Shown here: positions 28,980 to 36,016 of the stretch, in pieces
Position numbering within the stretch: the first letter of the stretch is position 1
Layout: every line of letters begins with the position of its first letter
Origin: Burkholderia humptydooensis
Lineage (GTDB): Bacteria; Pseudomonadota; Gammaproteobacteria; Burkholderiales; Burkholderiaceae
Assembly (NCBI RefSeq): GCF_001513745.1
Contig: NZ_CP013382.1
Coordinates: forward strand, 2,232,001-2,296,000
Length of the DNA stretch: 64,000 bases
Direction: 5' to 3'
Notes under the pieces: generated by a model
Told to the model about the DNA's origin: nothing
Databases searched by the model: none
What the model saw: only the letters and a program-made list of their open reading frames with translations
Translations under genes and position numbers: made by a program

Positions 28980-29419
28980 GATCGCAAGCTCCCCAGTACG
29001 GCCCGCAGCGTCTCGGCGTCAACGACGCCGTCGACCTTGACGACTACGCCGCCGATCCGAATCTCGATCGTCCCGGTTCGCGGCGTCGGATGGCTGACGC
29101 CGGACGCTTCTGGCGGCATGGCCACACGCGCCGGCGGCCTCTCATGAACCACCGACACGGGAATCAGCGACGTCGATTCGGCCTGCAATTGCGCGCGATA
29201 ACGGCTCCGCCAAGTGAACAGCATATTGGCGTTGATGCCATTCTCCCGCGCCAGCTTCGCGACCGACACGCCGGGCTCACAGGCTGCGGCCGCCAGTCGG
29301 CGCCGAAACTCCGGATCATGGTTCGGGCGTCCCTTGCGGCTACCCGGCTTGGCTTCCGATTCCGTCACAGTGATGTCCATCAAATCGAAAATGATGGACA
29401 TCACTTTGAGGTCGAGCAT
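28976..29419 (-). CDS. tnpA: IS66 TnpA (OrfA)
   Basis: An up to 147-aa protein with an N-terminal helix-turn-helix (HDPEFRRRLAAAACEPGVSV, KLARENGINANMLFTWRSRY), as in IS66 OrfA proteins that bind the element ends. The true start is uncertain: 29419, 29401 (MSIIFDL) and 29380 (MDITVTESEAKPGSRKG) are all in frame. The C-terminal part (GTIEIRIGGVVVKVDGVVDA) is typical for the family. It overlaps tnpB by 4 bp. Confidence 0.9.
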   Translation of the reverse strand: MLDLKVMSIIFDLMDITVTESEAKPGSRKGRPNHDPEFRRRLAAAACEPGVSVAKLARENGINANMLFTWRSRYRAQLQAESTSLIPVSVVHERPPARVAMPPEASGVSHPTPRTGTIEIRIGGVVVKVDGVVDAETLRAVLGSLRS

Positions 29420-29455
29420 CGGTGCCGTCTAGGATGGTTGTCGCGAGGTGCTTAC

Positions 29456-30028
29456 CATGAGCACCGCGTTCGATCTGGAGGTGCAAGAGCGCTGCCCGAA
29501 TGCACGGTCGTGTACGACCTGTATCACGTGGTCGCCAAATACGGCCGGGAAGTGATCGACCGGCTGCGCGTCGACGAAGCCGATCGGCTCAAGCATGATC
29601 GCCCGCAGCGGCGCGTGGTCAAGCGGGCGCGTTGGCTGTTGTTGCGCAACCGCGAGAATCTGTCGGCCGAAAGCCAGATCAAGCTGCACGAACTGCTGGA
29701 AGCCAATCAGGCCCTGATGACCGTCTACGTCCTTAAATCGGTGCTCAAGGAACTCTGGCAGTCGATGACCGCGTGGCAATGGCGTCGCGCCTGGCGGAAC
29801 TGGCTGGCGCAGGCTCGCGCGAGCGGGATCGAACCGCTCCAGCGCTTTGCTAACAAACTGGCCGCTTACTGGCGCGGCATCCTCTCGCGGGTGCGCTGGC
29901 CGATGCACACCGGCCAGCTCGAAGGCATCAACAACCGCATCAAGGTCATCAAGCGTATGGCCTACGGCTACCGCGACAGCGCCTACTTCTTCCTCAAGAT
30001 CAAGGCCGCCTATCCAGGTAATCCGTGA
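29456..30028 (+). pseudogene. ISL3 transposase, C-terminal half
   Basis: It begins ATGAGCACCGCGTTCGATCT (STAFDLEVQERCPNA), loses one base near 29508 and continues in another frame as VVYDLYHVVAKYGREVIDRL to the end QLEGINNRIKVIKRMAYGYR and AAYPGNP*. It is the downstream part of the gene begun at 22986. Confidence 0.92.
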
Positions 30029-30034
30029 AGAACC

Positions 30035-30396
30035 TTTTTTTATGATGACGGCCATGCCACCGACGAGACCCTCGCTGAGCTCGCCTTTGCATCGGATCGC
30101 CTGAGGTCGCAAGAACGCAGGGGAGTTACCGATTACGACGCAGTTGAACTCGACGGAGTCGTTACGCTCACTACCTGGTCCTTGTCCTGAAGCTCGACGG
30201 TAGCCTGCTTCTCGGTCACTGGCAACGACTTGTACAGCAGAGTGACCAGAGTCTCGCGCGAAAAATCGCTCATCTGCATTTCCTTGTGTGGGCCGTGCTT
30301 CGCGCAGCATGGCTACATGCCGATTCCTGCTCGACGCTGCTTCACAACTAGCCCACGCGAGCCGCTTACGAATGCTTCGTGCATGCCAATCCACAG
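30035..30396. other. Intergenic DNA right of the ISL3 element
   Basis: No intact gene. A minus-strand frame from 30275 (MSDFSRETLVTL) is broken by what looks like a 2-bp insertion, after which a protein-like frame (KSLPVTEKQATVELQDKDQV) continues; it may be a decayed small gene. Confidence 0.35.
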
Positions 30397-31308
30397 TTAT
30401 TGGCAGAATACGCTTATATTAGACTCAATCCGCCTCAACAACTCATCCGCAGCGGCTGAGAGTACACGGCGCGATTTTACAACGATGGACGTCGATTGCT
30501 TACCCAACGCCGGATGGTCAATAGGCATCGCAACTAAAGTTCCTGCTTCGACCTCTGGCTTGATCGTAAAGGTGGAGACAAAAGCGACCCCGAGGCCCTC
30601 CAATGCAAATCGCCGAAGCACGTCAAGCGTATTCGCAACAACTAGCGGCTTGAACTTGACTGCTTCGGTATGTGCTACGCTCTCCATCAGCCCGCCCAAG
30701 CCGTAAAGCGAAGGCATTGTTGCGAACGGATATGAGACTGCGCGTGCAAAAGGAATAGGTCCTACATGCTTAGCCAACGGATGATCCGGATGAACCGCGG
30801 CGATCAGCCCGTCCCGAACACTGCGATAGACGGAGATTCCATCGGTAGGAGGGGGATTATAAACGAGGCCGATATGAGCAGCATCAGTAAGGACGTCTTC
30901 GATAATCTCCCGAGTCGCACGTTGATTCAATAAAACTCGAACATTCGGGTAGTCTCGACAATATCCCCATAAGACCTCGTTTACAAACGGAACCATCATG
31001 CTCTCGCTGGCAGAGATCGAAACAATCCCCGTCTTTAGTGAGTGGAGCAAATCAATCTGTCCCCTGAAAACCTCGAATTGAGATTCACAGCCGCGGCGAT
31101 ACTCCAAATACAATTCTGCTTCACGTGTCGGCACTACTCCGGAGGGCTCGCGATCAAATAGTCGAAGCTTCATTTCTCCCTCTAGCTTACGAATCTGTCG
31201 ACTGACTTCTGAGACGGACATCTCAAGGCGTTCCGCAGCCTTTCTAAGCGAGCGTTCGATCATGACCGCTTCAAAACATTGAACTTGCCGTGATTTGCTA
31301 AATTCCAT
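30397..31308 (-). CDS. LysR-family transcriptional regulator
   Basis: A 303-aa LTTR. The helix-turn-helix is at the N-terminus (MEFSKSRQVQCFEAVMIERS, LRKAAERLEMSVSEVSRQIR), and the effector-binding domain lies from about residue 90 (GIVSISASESMMVPFVNEVL). The gene is divergent from the MFS transporter at 31454 with 145 bp between the starts. This is the classic layout for a LysR regulator controlling the neighbouring operon and itself. It has lower GC than the flanking DNA. The effector is probably the substrate or product of the M81 hydrolase pathway. Confidence 0.9.
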   Translation of the reverse strand: MEFSKSRQVQCFEAVMIERSLRKAAERLEMSVSEVSRQIRKLEGEMKLRLFDREPSGVVPTREAELYLEYRRGCESQFEVFRGQIDLLHSLKTGIVSISASESMMVPFVNEVLWGYCRDYPNVRVLLNQRATREIIEDVLTDAAHIGLVYNPPPTDGISVYRSVRDGLIAAVHPDHPLAKHVGPIPFARAVSYPFATMPSLYGLGGLMESVAHTEAVKFKPLVVANTLDVLRRFALEGLGVAFVSTFTIKPEVEAGTLVAMPIDHPALGKQSTSIVVKSRRVLSAAADELLRRIESNISVFCQ

Positions 31309-31426
31309 GACCGAATCCTAGCGCGACTCGTGGGTGACAAATTTCCGCACAGGGTGTCTCGTATATTGACAACCAGCCGGGATAAATCTTCTGTATAGTC
31401 GTTATTAATTTGACTGCACAATAACT

Positions 31427-31439
31427 CGATAACTTATCG
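31427..31439. promoter_or_regulatory. Palindrome between LysR and MFS genes
   Basis: CGATAACTTATCG is a 13-bp perfect palindrome (centre C) 14 bp before the MFS start codon, in the AT-rich divergent promoter region 31309-31453. It could be a repressor or LysR contact site. Confidence 0.4.
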
Positions 31440-31453
31440 CCACTGAGGCCAGA

Positions 31454-32758
31454 ATGTCCACTTCATTTATAGAGGCGTCAACCCCACGAGCCAGTGCGTT
31501 CAGAAAAATCAATCTGCGGATACTGGCATTTCTGACAGTATGCTACTGCATCGCATATGTGGATCGCGTAAACGTGGGGTTCGCGAAGCTGCAAATGCAG
31601 CAGGAGCTCGGCCTCAGTGATGCGGCCTACGGCCTGGGTGCCGGCATCTTCTTTCTCGGTTACGTTCTGCTCGAAGTGCCCAGCAACCTGCTCCTCGTAC
31701 GTATTGGCGCGCGCAAAACGTTAAGCCGGATCATGGTGCTATGGGGCACCACAACGGTGGCGACAAGCATGGCGTCTGATGTTACGACGTTTTACATTCT
31801 TCGCTTCCTTCTTGGCGTTTTTGAAGCAGGTTTCGCCCCAGGAATCATCTACTTTCTGACTCGTTGGTATCCAAAGCAGCAGATGGGTCGAACGATGGCG
31901 ATTTTGATGTGGGCGTTGCCGATCGGGTCAATCGCTGGCGGTTTGGCGTCCGGCACGATTATTGAGTATTCCGATGGTTTGGCGGGCTTATCGGGATGGC
32001 AGTGGATGTTCATTCTCGAAGGCATCCCCGCGCTGATTATGGGGTTCGTCACGTTCGGAACGCTTTGCGAGTCGCCGGCTGAGGCAAGCTGGCTCACGTC
32101 ACACGAGAAACGGGCCGTCCTGACGGAACTGGGCCAGACGCCTCCGGCACGCCCGGCCCATGGAGCATTGATGCGTGTCGCCACCGACCTGCGCGTTCTC
32201 TTATTGGCGCTGACGTATTTCGGCCTCATCAGTGGAATCTATGCTGTCGGGTTCTGGCTACCGACCATTCTCAAAACAGCCGGGTTACACAGTTACATCG
32301 AAATCGGCGCGTATTCGGCTGTGCCGTACGTGCTGACTATCATCGTGATCTATGTGGTTGGTCGACTCTCCGACCGCAACCGTGAACGACAACTTCATGC
32401 TGCGCTGGCAACCGCAGTGGGTGCAGTCGGCCTCATGGCTACAGCCCACTTCTCCGACCAGTTTGTCGTGGCGCTTGCAGCCATCTCTATTGCGACGGCG
32501 GGAACGTATGCCGGTTACACCGTCTTCTGGGCCATACCAGCCGACTATTTTTCGGAAGACACCGCCGCTGTTGGCATTGCATTTATCAATACGTTAGGTC
32601 TGTTCGGCGGATTTTTTAGCCCAACCGTGATCGGCTGGATGAAAACCGCAACGGGAAGCAGCGAGGCAGGTTTTCTTGCGATTGCGATGCTTCTGCTCAC
32701 AAGCGCTTTCGTGCTCGCTGCGCGTCCCGCACGGGACGTCAAGGTGACCGCATCATGA
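31454..32758 (+). CDS. MFS transporter, anion:cation symporter (ACS) family
   Basis: A 434-aa inner-membrane protein with 12 predicted helices. Motifs of the ACS group (tartrate, phthalate, 4-hydroxyphenylacetate porters) are visible: YVDRVNVGFAKLQMQQELGL after helix 1, LLEVPSNLLLVRIGARKTLS between helices 2 and 3, and GFAPGIIYFLTRWYP. It would import an organic acid by cation symport. It overlaps the next gene by 4 bp (ATGA), so the two are translated together, and faces a LysR regulator. The substrate is probably what the M81 enzyme handles. Confidence 0.9.
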   Translation: MSTSFIEASTPRASAFRKINLRILAFLTVCYCIAYVDRVNVGFAKLQMQQELGLSDAAYGLGAGIFFLGYVLLEVPSNLLLVRIGARKTLSRIMVLWGTTTVATSMASDVTTFYILRFLLGVFEAGFAPGIIYFLTRWYPKQQMGRTMAILMWALPIGSIAGGLASGTIIEYSDGLAGLSGWQWMFILEGIPALIMGFVTFGTLCESPAEASWLTSHEKRAVLTELGQTPPARPAHGALMRVATDLRVLLLALTYFGLISGIYAVGFWLPTILKTAGLHSYIEIGAYSAVPYVLTIIVIYVVGRLSDRNRERQLHAALATAVGAVGLMATAHFSDQFVVALAAISIATAGTYAGYTVFWAIPADYFSEDTAAVGIAFINTLGLFGGFFSPTVIGWMKTATGSSEAGFLAIAMLLLTSAFVLAARPARDVKVTAS

Positions 32759-34233
32759 AAATCTATGTTGGCGGATTCTTGCACGAGACCAACACGTTTG
32801 TTGAGACACACACGCAGTATGCCGATTTCGCGAATGGCGCAAACGGTCCAATTGCGGTTGGCGACGCTATCTTTGCAATGCGTGATGCGAACCTTCCGAT
32901 TTCTGGCTTTTTGCAATCGGTCGCGGATACGCCGAATGTTGTTGTCCCTGGGATATGGACTTATGCGACGCCATCTGGCCTCGTCATGGACGACGCGTAT
33001 GAACGAATCGTCAACGAAATCCTGCGCCGCGCTACTGAAGTACGTCCAGATGCAATCTACTTGGACCTGCACGGGGCAATGGTGTCCGAACGCTACGAGG
33101 ATGGGGAAGGCGAATTGTTGCGGCGACTACGCATGCAAATCGGTCCGCGGCCGATAATCGTTGCGTCCCTCGATTTGCACGCAAACGTCACCGAGCAGAT
33201 GTTCGAGCATGCCGATGCACTCGTACCGTTTCGTACCTATCCGCATGTCGACATGGCGAAGACTGGGGCTCGCGCGGCTCGGACTTTGTTTCGAATCGCC
33301 GAATCGGGTAGACGCTCGCATCGCGCGTTTTGGCGTGCTCCATTTTTGATTCCGATTGAGGCGATGTCTACCTCACAGTCCCCCGCTGCAGAGATTTATG
33401 CCCTCGTTGCGGACGTAGAGCGAAGGTATGACGTCGACCTTGGTGTTGCGCTCGGGTTTCCTGCTGCCGACATCCGCGAGTGTGGGCCGGCCGTATGGGC
33501 GTGCGGTTCTAGCAAGCGTGGGGTCGAGAGTGCACTTGACGAACTCAAACTGCTGATTGTGGAGAGCGAAGGAAAATGGAAAACGACGTATTTCAGCCCT
33601 GATGAAGCAGTCCTCCGAGCCAAGAAGCTCGCAGACTCAGCGCTGCACCCAATCGTGATCGCGGATACGCATGACAATCCCGGTGCTGGCGCGGCTTCCG
33701 ACACGACAGAAATGCTCGAGGCGCTACTTCGGCATCGAGTGAGACGTGCCGCTATCGGGATCGTCTGCGATCCTGCTGCGGCACGGAGGGCTCACGAGGC
33801 AGGCGTCGGCACTCGCGTAAGCATGGCACTTGCAGAGCACACGAATCATCCGCTGCGTGGTGACTTTCTCGTCGAGTCGATATCTGACGGCCGGTGCAGA
33901 CTCGAAGGCCCGATGATGCAAAACTTGGAACTTCACCTCGGTCCATGCGCGTGTTTAAAAATCGATGACGTGCGTGTCGTGGTCAGTACCGTGAAAACGC
34001 AGCTTCTGGATCGCAACCTGTACAGAATGGTCGGTATCGCTCCAGAGAAAATGGCCATCTTGGTAAACAAGAGTTCCGTCCACTTTCGGGCGGCATTCGA
34101 ACCTATAGCTGAAGCAGTCCTCATCGCGCGAACGGCAACGGGTATTGTGACCGACCCCGAACGTTTACCGTGGAGAAAAATCGATCCTCGAATGCGCCTT
34201 GGGCCGGGTATTCAAACTAGAAGAGTGTATTAA
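32755..34233 (+). CDS. M81-family (MlrC-type) metallopeptidase
   Basis: A 492-aa protein. The family signature GGFLHETNTFVE is at residues 4-15, followed by IYLDLHGAMVSERYED, then ASLDLHANVTEQMFEHADAL and FRTYPHVDMAKTG, which carry the Asp/His residues that bind zinc in the family. A C-terminal MlrC domain includes ADTHDNPGAGAASDTTEM. Characterised members (MlrC of microcystin degraders) hydrolyse small peptides or amides; most are uncharacterised. The coupling to an ACS importer suggests uptake and hydrolysis of a small amide or peptide-like compound. Confidence 0.9.
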   Translation: MKIYVGGFLHETNTFVETHTQYADFANGANGPIAVGDAIFAMRDANLPISGFLQSVADTPNVVVPGIWTYATPSGLVMDDAYERIVNEILRRATEVRPDAIYLDLHGAMVSERYEDGEGELLRRLRMQIGPRPIIVASLDLHANVTEQMFEHADALVPFRTYPHVDMAKTGARAARTLFRIAESGRRSHRAFWRAPFLIPIEAMSTSQSPAAEIYALVADVERRYDVDLGVALGFPAADIRECGPAVWACGSSKRGVESALDELKLLIVESEGKWKTTYFSPDEAVLRAKKLADSALHPIVIADTHDNPGAGAASDTTEMLEALLRHRVRRAAIGIVCDPAAARRAHEAGVGTRVSMALAEHTNHPLRGDFLVESISDGRCRLEGPMMQNLELHLGPCACLKIDDVRVVVSTVKTQLLDRNLYRMVGIAPEKMAILVNKSSVHFRAAFEPIAEAVLIARTATGIVTDPERLPWRKIDPRMRLGPGIQTRRVY

Positions 34234-34605
34234 CCGAAAGCGGCTTCGCCGAGTGCTGCAACACGCGACGAAGCCTAATCATAGATTCTTCAAAAAAGAG
34301 AGCGAACCCTATGACTGAGTACATATTACTCGAAAATTCGAGTGCGTTGTCGATTCTATTTCCCTCAGCGTCGTTGCCTTCACGCGCCAAGCCCTCGCGG
34401 CCAAACTTCGCGTATTTGCCAGCCACCGCTGTCCGACCTACTTCCTAGAGGCTACCGGGAACTCCAGGTTCTCGGTGCCATAGCGGTGCAGAAATGCGAC
34501 CTACGTCATTTCTCAAAATATGCCTATGGCGTATTGCGTATGTAAGTCACTCACAGAAAGAAATTTTGTAGACCCGTTACACGATTGTGGCCGCGCCCTG
34601 CCTCC
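34234..34605. other. Intergenic DNA before H-NS copy 2
   Basis: Low-GC stretch of about 370 bp with no supported gene. A small inverted repeat (ACTCGAA-AA-TTCGAGT, near 34328) is present. Short frames here lack ribosome sites. Confidence 0.35.
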
Positions 34606-34630
34606 GATCTGCCTCGGAGCAGGCGGTTTT

Positions 34631-34660
34631 GCGATCGTCGATATCGGCGATCGCCCTTTT
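34631..34660 (+). promoter_or_regulatory. Leader hairpin plus T-run upstream of H-NS copy 2
   Basis: It corresponds to the hairpin at 11190. The arms are GCGATCGTCGAT and ATCGGCGATCGC, where the single difference from copy 1 changes an A-U to a G-U pair, followed by CCTTTTATT. It lies 107 bp before the start codon. Confidence 0.6.
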
Positions 34661-34761
34661 ATTCCCGTCGTGTCGTCGCATGCATGGCACACGATACACG
34701 CTCCTGACGACGCACGGCGCTCGAATGTGCACGTTTAACGTAATTCGATTGGAGAGACATT

Positions 34762-35067
34762 GTGGCAACTTACGAGGAACTGAAAGCTCAACTCGATGCA
34801 CTCAATAAGGAGGCCGAAGCAGCCAGAGAGCGCGAAATCTCGACGGCGCTTTCTCAGATCCGGGAGACCGTCCTGATGTACGAAATTCGGCCCGACCAGA
34901 TCTTTCCTCAATGGACGCGCCTTCGCTCGCCGGACAAGCGGCGTGGTCCACTGCCTCCAAAGTATCGAAACCCGATGACTGGAGAAACATGGTGCGGCCG
35001 AGGGCGAGCACCGAAATGGATGTCTGGCTCGCCGCGCGAAGCTTTCCTGATCGATCGACCTGCTTGA
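34762..35067 (+). CDS. H-NS family nucleoid protein (copy 2)
   Basis: A 101-aa protein starting at GTG with GGAGAG upstream. It is nearly identical to the protein at 11321: same coiled coil and same DNA-binding motif PPKYRNPMTGETWCGRGRAPKWM. The substitutions are in the coiled coil and linker (for example REREI for RAREI, PQWTRL for SQWRRL) and near the C-terminus (DRPA for DRLA). Both copies keep the DNA-binding motif unchanged and could form mixed oligomers. The gene lies between catabolic genes and an AT-rich promoter for a biosynthetic mini-cluster, a plausible target for silencing. Confidence 0.93.
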   Translation: MATYEELKAQLDALNKEAEAAREREISTALSQIRETVLMYEIRPDQIFPQWTRLRSPDKRRGPLPPKYRNPMTGETWCGRGRAPKWMSGSPREAFLIDRPA

Positions 35068-35303
35068 TCCTACGCGCTCCACGAACGACGCCCCTCAGAG
35101 AAGGTGGCGGAGTGTGTGAGGTGTGGTAACGCTGCAGGTCAGCATTGCCGGGCGGTGGTAGTACGCTTCGATGCTCATGTCTGTTCCTTCCCCCCGTCAC
35201 CTGGCGGGATAGAGTTCCAGACAATGCCGAACGGAAAAACAGAGCGTGTCGTTCAGCAAGCGCCTGTGTACTTCGACTCGGCGTAGCCCGGGACTCGGCA
35301 TGA
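35068..35303. other. Non-coding scrap between H-NS copy 2 and an IS66 remnant
   Basis: No gene is supported. A short minus-strand frame from about 35179 (MSIEAYYHRPAMLTCS) has a GGAAGGAA ribosome-site-like sequence but only 27 codons. Confidence 0.3.
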
Positions 35304-35327
35304 ACGTGCAAGCTCAACGGGATCAAC
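35304..35327 (+). repeat. 24-bp scrap of IS66 tnpC
   Basis: This 24-bp segment is identical (inverted) to 25272-25295, inside IS66 tnpC (codons for CKLNGIN). It abuts the truncated end of the flavin reductase gene and marks a former IS66 insertion or recombination point. Confidence 0.75.
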
Positions 35328-35763
35328 TCGAGCGCATCGCAGCGAGCGTCGCGCCGCCCGCCTGCGGACCATGCGACCTCACGATGCAGCCTACCGCGCG
35401 TCCGTCGAGATAAGGCCGGTCATCCGATCGCAAATCGTCCAGCGTGTCAAGCGCATTCTTGATCACGCCGGACATTCCGCCGTGGTAAGCGGGGCTGGCG
35501 ATAATGACCGCATTCGAATTTCTTACTATCTCGACAAACGCTTTCTGGATTTCATCTCTCAGCCCACACTGTGGCTTATAAAACGACAATTCGTAAAGTA
35601 GCTCTGCTCCGATATGCCTGATCGATGCGTCCATCGATTGCGTTACGCTTAATGCAACCGCAAGTGCATATCCGGTCGAGGATGTGGTCAGGCCCGTGCC
35701 GCCGATGCCGACGATGAGTGGCCCGCCACGGCATTGTGTTGAATTGGTCAAATGTTCCTCCAT
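35323..35763 (-). pseudogene. NAD(P)H-dependent FMN reductase, C-terminus missing
   Basis: A 146-aa flavodoxin-like protein. The N-terminal strand and phosphate loop PLIVGIGGTGLTTSSTGYAL and the family motif SPAYHGGMSGVIKNALDTLD are present (about residues 95-115). Full members of the SsuE/ArsH-like family are 180 or more residues. Here the frame ends GGATLAAMRSS* where an IS66 scrap begins, so 35 or more residues are lost. A TTG at 35751 has a better-placed GGAGG than the ATG at 35763. Before truncation it may have supplied reduced flavin to the monooxygenase at 38900. Confidence 0.75.
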
Positions 35764-35929
35764 TTATTAATCAGTGCGGCTGCCTCGATGCGGGAATTCG
35801 TAATACTCATCGACAGTAATCTACGGCACGAAAAAATCAGATACGGAGTCTTAAATTTGATCTGCACGATAAATTTATTAGTGATTTATTTTAAATAAAA
35901 TACATCCGATTGAGCTTGGGTGTACGCAA
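35764..35929 (+). promoter_or_regulatory. AT-rich promoter region of the A-T-TE cluster
   Basis: A markedly AT-rich 166 bp (for example TTTATTTTAAATAAAATAC near 35885) lies between divergent genes. This is the kind of DNA bound by H-NS. No specific operator was recognised. Confidence 0.5.
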
Positions 35930-36016
35930 ATGAATCGAAAACCACAAGTCCTTCTTGTATTTGACGACGACTTTTGTTCAACGAACGAGAATTCCCTCGA
36001 TAAGGAGCGGATATGA
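35930..36016 (+). CDS. 28-codon leader ORF overlapping the synthetase start
   Basis: ATG at 35930 opens MNRKPQVLLVFDDDFCSTNE followed by NSLDKERI, ending in TGA that overlaps the ATG of the A-T-TE gene (ATGA). The ribosome site AAGGAG of the large gene lies inside it. It could be a leader peptide coupling translation, or the tail of a deleted gene. It has no recognised family. Confidence 0.4.
   Translation: MNRKPQVLLVFDDDFCSTNENSLDKERI

Larger units (their letters stand above)
23622..29455 (-). mobile_element. IS66-family element carrying an IS256 and a group II intron
   Basis: The terminal repeats are GTAAGCGCCTCGCGACGGCC at 23622 and, on the other strand, GTAAGCACCTCGCGACAACC ending at 29455. 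They are flanked by CATGAATA and CATGAGCA, an imperfect (6 of 8) duplication. IS66 normally makes 8-bp duplications, so the copies may have mutated since insertion. It carries tnpA, tnpB and tnpC in that order on the minus strand. Without its two passengers it would be about 2.5 kb, normal for the family. Confidence 0.93.
22881..30034 (+). mobile_element. Second ISL3-family element, interrupted and decayed
   Basis: The left terminal repeat is GGTTCTTCACGGATTAGC (22881) and the right, on the other strand, is GGTTCTTCACGGATTACC (ending 30034). The transposase gene is split at 23621/29456 by an IS66 element and also has a nonsense codon and frameshifts. The flanks differ (ACGGATTC on the left, TTTTTTTA on the right), so there is no target duplication. 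One flank was probably lost by recombination or adjacent deletion. Confidence 0.88.

Noticed and set aside
4034..30034. Possibility that the two ISL3 elements form one composite transposon carrying the T6SS island
   Set aside because: The elements are diverged from each other, the left one has its own private 8-bp duplication, and the right one is decayed, so they did not move together.
30133..30275. Possible small gene (MSDFSRETLVTL...) left of the second LysR
   Set aside because: On careful reading there are two extra bases, so the frame stops after 19 codons; kept only as a possible decayed fragment.
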